DNA from: Thermoplasmata archaeon
GTDB taxonomy: Archaea > Thermoplasmatota > Thermoplasmata > Thermoplasmatales > Thermoplasmataceae
Reading direction: 5' to 3'
Assembly: GCA_021811525.1 (NCBI GenBank)
Contig: JAJZOK010000157.1
Coordinates: 1-8,078 of the forward strand
DNA length: 8,078 nucleotides
The notes under the pieces are model-generated. The model was not told the origin of the DNA and ran no database searches. It saw only the letters and a list, made by a program, of their open reading frames with translations. This document shows positions 1 to 4,944 of the stretch, in pieces. Within the stretch, counting starts at the first letter, position 1; the number at the start of each line of letters is the position of its first letter. A program made the position numbers and the translations under genes.

Positions 1-198
1 ATCCACCTGCTTTAGTTCCTTGACCAGGTCCAGCCTTGAATTTTCATCAAATAATGGGTTCTTGCCATTCCTGTGGGCAGTACTGTCCCTTGCCACTACA
101 ACGAGAAGTTCATCTCCCAGTTTCTTTGACTCGCTGAGGTAATGGATATGCCCCATGTGCAGTATGTCAAAAACTCCAGTTGCCATCACTCGGATCAT
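1..198 (-). CDS. ribL: FAD synthase (RibL-type nucleotidyltransferase), N-terminal part, cut by window edge
   Basis: Reading the minus strand from the ATG at 198 gives 66 codons that stay open to base 1, so the C-terminal half lies outside the window. The protein starts MIRVMATGVFDILHMGHIHY, with the nucleotide-binding signature of cytidylyltransferase-fold enzymes (G-x-F-D-x-x-H-x-G-H, H14 and H17), followed by LGDELLVVVARDSTAHRNGK around residues 27-46 and a DENSRL motif near 51-56. These are characteristic of archaeal RibL, a cytoplasmic enzyme that transfers AMP from ATP to FMN to make FAD. The related glycerol-3-phosphate and NMN transferases share the fold, but the VVVARDST segment and the spacing fit RibL best. 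A TATA-like element upstream implies a very short leader. Identification is from family recognition; the missing half prevents checking the rest of the active site. Confidence 0.85.
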   Translation of the reverse strand, partial: MIRVMATGVFDILHMGHIHYLSESKKLGDELLVVVARDSTAHRNGKNPLFDENSRLDLVKELKQVD

Positions 199-227
199 TT
201 TCGGCTCTTCACTTTATGTTAGGTTAT

Positions 228-235
228 TGTATAAA
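228..235 (-). promoter_or_regulatory. TATA box for ribL
   Basis: On the minus strand, TTTATACA lies about 30-37 bases upstream of the ribL ATG at 198. With the usual archaeal TATA-to-start distance of about 25 bases, transcription would begin near 206, leaving a leader of fewer than ten bases. This is a spacing-based prediction. Confidence 0.45.
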
Positions 236-317
236 TGTTATCCATTTCTAAGCGAAAACGATGAACTATGGATTTTGGAAGGAATATGATCATAAGAGAT
301 ACCGGATGTTAGAATAG

Positions 318-327
318 ATAATTATTA
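318..327 (+). promoter_or_regulatory. TATA box for the acetyltransferase gene (leaderless start)
   Basis: The AT-only stretch ATAATTATTA is centred about 28 bases before the TTG at 351. This is the spacing expected if the transcript starts at or next to the start codon, as is common in Thermoplasmatales. No Shine-Dalgarno sequence precedes the TTG, which agrees with a leaderless message. Confidence 0.45.
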
Positions 328-350
328 TCTTATGAAAAATATACCTATAA

Positions 351-806
351 TTGATCTTCCGAGAATATGAGCCCAGGGACCTTGATTCTATAGTTGAGCT
401 TGAGAAGAGGGCATTCCCCATCGGACCGTACAACAGGTCAATGTTAAGGAAGATTTTCAACACAAAGGGTTCTTTCAATTTCATAGCTGAAGAAAACGGG
501 AAAATTATAGGATATGTGATCGCACTGCCCCTCGACGAAAATTCTGCGGACATTGAGAGCATTGCGGTGGACCCTGACCTGCACCGGGGTGGATTAGGAT
601 CAAAATTGATCAGGCTCATTGAGGAAGGAATGCTCAAACGTTCATTTCAGTATTCTGTGCTTGAAGTTAGAGACATGTATGAAGAAGCCATTAATTTCTA
701 CAGGAAGCATGGCTATGTCGCAGTCACACACCTGCCATCATATTATACTCAGGTTTTCAGGGGTTCCAGAGGCGCTTACAGAATGGTGAAGAAACTGCAC
801 GATTAG
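351..806 (+). CDS. GNAT-family N-acetyltransferase, RimI/Ard1-like
   Basis: A 151-residue protein, the normal size of a single GNAT domain, predicted to move an acetyl group from acetyl-CoA to protein N-termini in the cytoplasm. The acetyl-CoA pyrophosphate loop is visible as HRGGLGS at residues 78-84 after the beta strand IESIAVDP (68-75). The C-terminal half shows LEVRDMYEEAINFYRKHGY (104-122) and LPSYY (128-132) followed by GAYRMVKKL (141-149), the signature of RimI/Ard1 N-alpha-acetyltransferases (LEVR..N..A..LY...GF, YY..G.DAY.M). The start is a TTG immediately after an in-frame TAA (348-350), so no longer start is possible; the next in-frame ATG falls at residue 31, inside the domain. 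Its stop codon overlaps that of the convergent HD gene. The protein substrate cannot be read from the sequence. Confidence 0.85.
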   Translation: MIFREYEPRDLDSIVELEKRAFPIGPYNRSMLRKIFNTKGSFNFIAEENGKIIGYVIALPLDENSADIESIAVDPDLHRGGLGSKLIRLIEEGMLKRSFQYSVLEVRDMYEEAINFYRKHGYVAVTHLPSYYTQVFRGSRGAYRMVKKLHD

Positions 807-1966
807 GCATTTGCCTTTTCCACTGTTTTCTTGACCCTTTCATTGGCCCATAATGGTGCTGAAACAACAATCGTCCTGTTTTCGAGTGTTTCACGGAGCG
901 CGCGGACCAGAGGTGAAACATCTGTTATGTTCATGGTGCCGTTAGGTGTAAGCACGCTGAGATCAGATTTTATCCTCCCTGGGCCAGAGAATTCCAGTGG
1001 TGGTATGATGTCTACAATATAGTCATATTCCCCGAGACTACTTTCCTTCTCCAGGGCTTCCTTTATGTTAACCGCAAGTTCAGGTTTGTATGGCAGTTTG
1101 AAGACGGGCTTGAAAAGCTCACGCTTCAATAGAGACTGGGCAATACTGTTGTTCTTCAGGCCTTTCAGTATCTGGAACAAGTCATTGTCGTCCATCTGGA
1201 ATGGATGCGGGAATTGTTCCATGTTATCCGAGATTACATAGCCCGTCATAATCTGAGCAATTCTGGAAGTCTTGTGGAAATATACTGTTCCGTACATGAG
1301 AATCCTTGCAATGAGTACAGACTCCATTGTTCCAAGGCCCTTTTCCTCCACCATGATGTCGTTGTCGTGGACAAGTGCAACGTTCAGGATACGCCTGTGG
1401 TCCACGTTGCCAATCTGTACACCACAATACAGGGAGTCACGCCTCAAGTAGTCAAGCTCATCAACATCCAACGGCCCACTGATAAGCCTGGAAAGAACCC
1501 TGAGGTCCTTTCTGTTGCCAAGAAGGACAGAAGCAACATCCTTTGGATCAATTCCAATGGATTCCAGCACTCCCGGCAGCGAACTTCCCGAAAACTCTCC
1601 CTTTCCCTCAATAATGGAAAGGCCAGCCTGAAGATGGTCATGCCCTGTCATTTTCTGGAAGATGTCTTCATTGCTGTGGCTCAGAGGGGGGTGCCCAACG
1701 TCGTGGAGAAGAGCAGAAACAGCGGCCAGATCCTTATCTTCAAGAGATAGCGCTTCTGAAAAAAGGGTGGCAAGATGCATGGTGCCAAGAGAGTGTTCAA
1801 ACCTGCTGTGGTTTGCACCGGGAAAAACAAGATTGCACAATCCAAGTGCACGGATGTACCTAAGCCTCTGGAATTCTGGTGAGTCAATCACTTTCTGCAT
1901 GTCCGCAGGCAGTTTCACAGGGCCGTTTACGGGGTCCTGAATAATTTTGTATTCCCTGGTCTTCAT
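803..1966 (-). CDS. HD-domain phosphohydrolase (dGTPase/SAMHD1-like, COG1078 type)
   Basis: A 387-residue protein from the ATG at 1966, a usual length for this family. The N-terminus (EYKIIQDPVNGPVKLP, 5-20) and EFQRLRYIRALG (31-42) are typical of HD hydrolases that cleave nucleotides, often deoxynucleoside triphosphates. The metal site is recognisable: H58 in SRFEHSLGT, H88-D89 in LLHDVGHPPLSHS, and D167 in GPLDVDELDYLRRDS (164-178). The substrate is unknown; archaeal members have only a general nucleotide phosphohydrolase assignment. The frame remains open a further 108 codons to 2290, but that stretch is the SRP RNA gene and the extra residues resemble no protein, so the ATG at 1966 is chosen. 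Only 28 bases separate it from the SRP RNA 3' end, with no convincing Shine-Dalgarno, suggesting either cotranscription with the RNA or a weak promoter within its 3' end. Confidence 0.88.
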   Translation of the reverse strand: MKTREYKIIQDPVNGPVKLPADMQKVIDSPEFQRLRYIRALGLCNLVFPGANHSRFEHSLGTMHLATLFSEALSLEDKDLAAVSALLHDVGHPPLSHSNEDIFQKMTGHDHLQAGLSIIEGKGEFSGSSLPGVLESIGIDPKDVASVLLGNRKDLRVLSRLISGPLDVDELDYLRRDSLYCGVQIGNVDHRRILNVALVHDNDIMVEEKGLGTMESVLIARILMYGTVYFHKTSRIAQIMTGYVISDNMEQFPHPFQMDDNDLFQILKGLKNNSIAQSLLKRELFKPVFKLPYKPELAVNIKEALEKESSLGEYDYIVDIIPPLEFSGPGRIKSDLSVLTPNGTMNITDVSPLVRALRETLENRTIVVSAPLWANERVKKTVEKANA

Positions 1967-1994
1967 AGCTTGGCCGCCAAACTTGAATTTGAAC

Positions 1995-2297
1995 GCCGGA
2001 CTTGCCTGAATCGGGCCAGATGTCCTGCCAGGGTACCCCTGTTTCCTCTCTATCCCGCACCCCTTCGGCATCAAGAGTCCAGGATACCGATGCTCCCTTC
2101 CGGTCCTGACGGGTTCTCCTGGTAGATTATGAGAACAGGTTCCTTCGATCCTGACCTCGTAAACCTTCGATCTGAAGGGACAGAACGTCACTGATTCCAC
2201 AGGGCCTGACAGAAGTCTGGTTGACCTCAACAGGCCGTCACCCCCGCATATAGACTTCGGGTAACAGAGAGCGCCTAACTCCCCGGCCAAGTCCGGC
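1995..2297 (-). ncRNA. ffs: Archaeal signal recognition particle RNA (7S RNA)
   Basis: The minus strand holds a 303-base RNA with the hallmarks of archaeal SRP RNA, the scaffold that with SRP54 and SRP19 targets nascent membrane and secreted proteins. The SRP54-binding helix 8 is GTCAGGACCGGAAGGGAGCA (2110-2091), with the GGAA tetraloop and the flanking CAGG and AGCA of the symmetric loop. The ends pair perfectly as helix 1: GCCGGACTTG (2297-2288) with CAAGTCCGGC (2004-1995). The Alu domain shows CCGGGG, then the U-turn motif TGTTA (2264-2260, consensus TGTNR) and TATATGCGGGGG downstream, matching the layout of other archaeal SRP RNAs. CCAGACTTCTGTCAGG (2220-2205) can form helix 5 with a segment near 2032-2016. 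Exact ends are inferred from helix 1 and the upstream TATA box and could be off by a few bases. Confidence 0.95.
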
Positions 2298-2318
2298 TTC
2301 TTGAAATAGGTATCTTGC

Positions 2319-2335
2319 TATAAAAGATTTTCAAA
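2319..2335 (-). promoter_or_regulatory. BRE/TATA promoter of the SRP RNA gene
   Basis: On the minus strand, TTTGAAAAT (BRE-like, 2335-2327) is followed by CTTTTATA (2326-2319). The TATA centre is about 25 bases from the first paired base of SRP helix 1 at 2297, the standard archaeal spacing. The same element reads TATAAAAG on the plus strand and could also serve the divergent phosphotransferase gene. Confidence 0.65.
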
Positions 2336-2337
2336 GG

Positions 2338-2347
2338 AAAATTTACT
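2338..2347 (+). promoter_or_regulatory. Possible TATA box for the phosphotransferase gene
   Basis: AAAATTTACT, preceded by AAGG, is centred about 30 bases before the ATG at 2373 and would give an almost leaderless transcript. It is a weak match. The alternative is TATAAAAG at 2319-2326, which would leave a leader of roughly 25 bases. No clear Shine-Dalgarno is seen before the ATG. Confidence 0.3.
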
Positions 2348-2372
2348 GGGGTTGTTGCCAGGACTTTGAAAC

Positions 2373-3347
2373 ATGGTTGCTTTAAACCAAAAACCGCATA
2401 CCATGACACCTGTGCCTGTATACTCTGAAACCATTGAACTGATTCATACCCTCTTCCCAGGGGAAGAGATTGCTGAACTCACACCTATATCAGTGGGCTG
2501 GAACAGCCATGTTTATATTTTAAACCAGAAGTTTGTCATCAAGACACCAAAAACCAGAAGTGCAGTTGAGGGTATTGAGAAGGAGATGGCTCTGGCTGAA
2601 TCATTGAGAGCGTATTTGCCAGTGCAATTGCCAAAGTATGTGTCGAAGGCTAAAGTCGGCGACATTTCTGGATTTGCATACAATCTAATCAAAGGCAAGA
2701 TGATGACAACCACGTCTCTTTCTGGCGACGAAAGCCATATTGACCCAACTAAAATCAGTGACAGGAAACTCTACAGTTCAATACAGAAGCAACTGGCAGG
2801 AATATTATCTTCAATACACAGCATTGAATCGCAACCTGTGGCCGAAATTCTTGCCAAGTTCGAAAATGAGACGTGGAGCGAGTCTTATTTAAGGGTTGGA
2901 AAGAAATTCGATGTGGCACTCCAAAAGGTTTTTCATGATGAGAGCCTGTTTAGCGCCCGGTCTCTGTTGGCAGAAACCATTGAAAGAATTGCTCACTGTG
3001 ATTTTCAGCAGAAGTTTATCCATGGTGATTTTGGCGGTTGGAATATTATTTATGATGAAGACCGAAAAGAAATCAATGGCATACTGGACTGGGCAGACAG
3101 TTGCATAGGTGACCCTGCACTGGACTTCACTGAACTGATATATGACTATGGAGAACATTATGCCAGGGAAGTGCTGGGATTCTACTTAAAAAGCAATGAC
3201 ACGACAGATTTTATGGAAAGGGCAAAGCTGTACCTAAGACTTGAAGGATACCGGGATCTGCACTATGGAGTTGTAACAAGTTCACCTGAATTCGTGGCTA
3301 AAGGCATAAAAAATATAGAAAAAATGTTAAAGGGCCCAGAGGAATGA
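2373..3347 (+). CDS. APH/choline kinase-family phosphotransferase of unknown substrate
   Basis: A 324-residue protein with the protein-kinase-like fold of aminoglycoside phosphotransferases. In the N-lobe, VGWNSHVYILNQKFVIKTP (41-59) gives the nucleotide-binding strand pair with the ATP-contacting lysine K57. In the C-lobe the catalytic loop is HGDFGGWN (217-224; catalytic D219, metal ligand N224) and the second metal site is ILDWADSCIGDPALDF (237-252; D239, then the GDPALDF helix start). All catalytic residues are present, so the enzyme should be active in the cytoplasm. Members of the family phosphorylate aminoglycosides, macrolides, choline, homoserine or sugars, and the sequence here does not identify the substrate; antibiotic resistance should not be assumed. 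The ATG at 2373 is used; another at 2403 (residue 11) is possible. It ends 8 bp from the convergent transporter stop and appears monocistronic. Confidence 0.85.
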   Translation: MVALNQKPHTMTPVPVYSETIELIHTLFPGEEIAELTPISVGWNSHVYILNQKFVIKTPKTRSAVEGIEKEMALAESLRAYLPVQLPKYVSKAKVGDISGFAYNLIKGKMMTTTSLSGDESHIDPTKISDRKLYSSIQKQLAGILSSIHSIESQPVAEILAKFENETWSESYLRVGKKFDVALQKVFHDESLFSARSLLAETIERIAHCDFQQKFIHGDFGGWNIIYDEDRKEINGILDWADSCIGDPALDFTELIYDYGEHYAREVLGFYLKSNDTTDFMERAKLYLRLEGYRDLHYGVVTSSPEFVAKGIKNIEKMLKGPEE

Positions 3348-3355
3348 CCGGTTAA

Positions 3356-4603
3356 CTATGCTTTCTTGACCTGAAAATCGAGGTCGAGGTTCTTTGTTTC
3401 AACTCCGGCGAGGAACCAGATAATGGCACCAATAAGGCCAATTCCCCATAAAACAACATTGCTCAGTATCTGCTGCTGCAGCGAAAAGTTGGCGAAGAGG
3501 TAGATGGTTACCGGATATGCAGCCATGGGTACCAACCTTACCAGTCCGATGGCCTTTCCCCTGTTTCTTGTGGAAAAAAGTTCTGGTTCAAGCGTGGTGC
3601 GTGAAGCCCAGGCAAATTCACTGAATGCCATATTCAGGAAGAGTAATGGAACAAATACCAGCAGGTTTTGCAGGTCATTTACAACCATAAGTATGGCAAG
3701 GACTGTAAGGAATCCCCCCGCATAGGCAAAGACAGAGTAGTTCTTCCTTCCTCTTGATATAAGCCTTGCAGCAATGGGCCCCGCTATGGAAGAGCCAAGC
3801 AGGCCGAAGAAAACCAGTATGTCAACTACGTCAGACCTAAATTCGTAATAAGGGACAATGTAAACCATAAGGCCAAAAGTCAGGTACTGTGAAAGGGCAA
3901 GGAATGTCAGGACCAGGTAGCTTAAACCCGAGCTAATTTTCCGTGCCGGGCTCTCACCTTGAAAGTCCGTTTCAAGGCCCAAATCAGAAACCTCTTTCTC
4001 AGCTTCCTCTTTCCTGCCTCTAGAGTCAAGCCACCTGTAGGATTCTGGAAGGCTTATCCTTGCATAAACCATGATACCAATCAGGAAGATCGATGGGATC
4101 AGTATTGCCAGCCTCTGGATCAAAAGTGATGAGTTGCTTACGTTGACAAGGATGAGCATGCCTGCAATGAACGCCCCTCCCACATTGCTGAAATTCATTC
4201 CATTCGTGATCAGGGAGCTCATCTTCTTCCTTGGTGTATCCTCAGCAAGAAGGGCGATTGTCGGGATTTCCTCCCCTGCAATTCCAAATTCCGACAGGGC
4301 AATCCCCACCAGGAGAGAGACTACATTGAAGGAGAATGATATTATTGCAATCCCCACTATGTAAAGGGCCATGGTGAGGATGAAGACCTTCTTTCTTCCA
4401 ATCCAGTCTGACACAAACCCCATTGACACGTTTCCCAACAGAGCCAGAATTGGCCCGGTGAGAACCAGAAGGACCGTGTAGAAGCCAGATATATTGGCAG
4501 CAAATGGCCAAGATTGAGAGAGTGGGGCAATGGAAGCCAGAATGCCCCACAGAAACATTCCACTAAAAGTGGACATTAAAAGGGATGTTCTCGAACTCCT
4601 CAT
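3356..4603 (-). CDS. MFS transporter under TPP riboswitch control, predicted thiamine or precursor importer
   Basis: A 415-residue, largely hydrophobic protein of the usual length for 12 transmembrane helices of the major facilitator superfamily. The loop 2-3 signature is GFVSDWIGRKK (62-72, pattern G-x3-D-x2-G-R-K/R). LPESYRWL (185-192) before the central hydrophilic loop, and ELFSTRNRGKAIGLVR (341-356) in the second half, resemble the PESPRWL and P.E.FPTR.RG motifs of the sugar/organic-solute porter branch. Substrate assignment rests on the TPP aptamer in its 5' leader rather than on the protein: genes repressed by TPP make or import thiamine or its pyrimidine and thiazole moieties. MFS transporters behind THI elements are known from Thermoplasma relatives and have been predicted to import thiamine. 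The ATG at 4603 follows GGGGTCGG, a weak ribosome-binding candidate. Confidence is high for MFS and moderate for thiamine-related import. Confidence 0.85.
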   Translation of the reverse strand: MRSSRTSLLMSTFSGMFLWGILASIAPLSQSWPFAANISGFYTVLLVLTGPILALLGNVSMGFVSDWIGRKKVFILTMALYIVGIAIISFSFNVVSLLVGIALSEFGIAGEEIPTIALLAEDTPRKKMSSLITNGMNFSNVGGAFIAGMLILVNVSNSSLLIQRLAILIPSIFLIGIMVYARISLPESYRWLDSRGRKEEAEKEVSDLGLETDFQGESPARKISSGLSYLVLTFLALSQYLTFGLMVYIVPYYEFRSDVVDILVFFGLLGSSIAGPIAARLISRGRKNYSVFAYAGGFLTVLAILMVVNDLQNLLVFVPLLFLNMAFSEFAWASRTTLEPELFSTRNRGKAIGLVRLVPMAAYPVTIYLFANFSLQQQILSNVVLWGIGLIGAIIWFLAGVETKNLDLDFQVKKA

Positions 4604-4689
4604 TGCCTGTCCGACCCCTTAATAACAATGTCATAAACCAATGGCAAAGCAATTTCTTTTGTGTTACACGAAGAATATTCTTTCATCTC

Positions 4690-4770
4690 TTCCCTCCGCC
4701 AGCATTACCTGGATCAGGTTCCAAGGGTCGACTCACTGCGAGTCCTCTCAGCCCTGTCGGGCTCCCCGAA
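4690..4770 (-). promoter_or_regulatory. TPP riboswitch (THI element) aptamer
   Basis: The minus strand gives an 81-base aptamer with every conserved element. P1 closes TTC (4770-4768) with GAA at the 3' end. GGGG (4767-4764) and ACCC (4728-4725) form P2. GCCC-GACA-GGGC (4762-4751) is a short P3, followed by the invariant CTGAGAGGA that binds the pyrimidine of TPP, and GACTC-GCAGT-GAGTC is an added hairpin. The second arm reads GGAACCTGATCCAGG, then TAATGCTGGCGGAGGGAA, the classic pyrophosphate-binding side. It lies 86 bases upstream of the MFS gene and on its strand, so TPP level should control that transporter. Confidence 0.95.
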
Positions 4771-4792
4771 CTTGTAGTTACCCATTAGGAAT

Positions 4793-4803
4793 GAATAATT
4801 AAA
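4793..4803 (-). promoter_or_regulatory. TATA box for the riboswitch-transporter transcript
   Basis: The minus strand reads ACAAAAATTTAATTATTC, with TTTAATTAT at 4803-4795 as the TATA box and the preceding A-rich run as a possible BRE. A start about 26 bases downstream falls near 4773, just before the first base of the TPP aptamer, so the leader would consist of the aptamer plus about 86 bases. Confidence 0.5.
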
Positions 4804-4849
4804 TTTTTGTTGAGCCCGGCACAATGAGCAGTGGATAAAGGTTGGCAAG

Positions 4850-4860
4850 TTTAATATATT
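4850..4860 (+). promoter_or_regulatory. TATA box for the ABC importer operon
   Basis: TTTAATATATT is the best TATA match in the intergenic region for plus-strand transcription. It predicts a start near 4880, within the inverted-repeat array, and a leader of about 65 bases containing a Shine-Dalgarno. A second candidate, TATAAG at 4919-4924, would give a near-leaderless transcript; the presence of a Shine-Dalgarno favours the upstream box. Confidence 0.5.
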
Positions 4861-4861
4861 G

Positions 4862-4896
4862 AAGTGAACTTCACTTTAGTGAAATATACTTCACTT
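4862..4896. promoter_or_regulatory. Candidate operator: alternating AAGTGAA/TTCACTT half-sites
   Basis: Four copies of one half-site alternate in orientation: AAGTGAA (4862-4868), TTCACTT (4870-4876), AGTGAA (4878-4883) and TTCACTT (4890-4896). The first pair is a perfect 7-1-7 palindrome, the middle pair a 6-2-6 palindrome, and the last pair a 6-6-6 inverted repeat. The array begins just after the TATA box and covers the predicted transcription start, where a repressor would act. Because the operon imports a metal chelate or cobalamin, a DtxR/IdeR-type metalloregulator is plausible, but the sequence does not name the protein. Confidence 0.6.
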
Positions 4897-4911
4897 GAGC
4901 CACTGGCTCAA
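4895..4911. promoter_or_regulatory. Perfect 17-bp palindrome, operator or leader hairpin
   Basis: TTGAGCCA-C-TGGCTCAA is an exact inverted repeat with 8-base arms and a single central base, immediately after and overlapping the half-site array. In RNA it could fold into a 7-bp stem with an ACT loop about 33 bases before the start codon of the binding-protein gene. The half-arm TTGAGCC also occurs alone at 4810-4816. It may be a second regulator's site or a structured leader element. Confidence 0.5.
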
Positions 4912-4932
4912 ACCACAGTATAAGGAAATAAC

Positions 4933-4937
4933 AGGTG
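4933..4937 (+). promoter_or_regulatory. Shine-Dalgarno of the binding-protein gene
   Basis: AGGTG, complementary to the archaeal 16S 3' end, ends seven bases before the ATG at 4945. It fixes that start and shows that this operon is translated from a leadered message, unlike the near-leaderless genes on the left of the window. Confidence 0.6.
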
Positions 4938-4944
4938 TAATTAA

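Noticed and set aside
261..317. 18-codon ORF (MNYGFWKEYDHKRYRMLE) in the ribL-acetyltransferase gap
   Set aside because: No ribosome-binding site or convincing promoter precedes it and a run this short is expected by chance; kept out of the annotation.
332..350. Possible frameshift joining the ATG at 332 to the acetyltransferase frame
   Set aside because: The ATG frame closes after 12 codons and the residues before the TTG do not extend the GNAT domain; the TTG start gives the usual N-terminus, so no frameshift is needed.
1205..1750. Long plus-strand open frame of 181 codons antisense to the HD gene
   Set aside because: It lies opposite the HD catalytic core, whose motifs fix the minus strand as coding; its translation shows no domain and it has no promoter or ribosome-binding site.
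1985..1996. GTTCAAATTC on the minus strand, resembling a tRNA T-loop
   Set aside because: There is no acceptor stem, anticodon arm or D-arm around it; it is the sequence just beyond the SRP RNA 3' end.
1967..2290. 108-codon N-terminal extension of the HD gene
   Set aside because: It is the SRP RNA gene read in frame; HD proteins of this family begin at the equivalent of residue 1 from the ATG at 1966, and the extension has no protein-like pattern.
4585..4788. 67-codon plus-strand ORF in the intergenic region
   Set aside because: It runs antisense to the TPP riboswitch and the start of the MFS gene; the RNA element explains the sequence.
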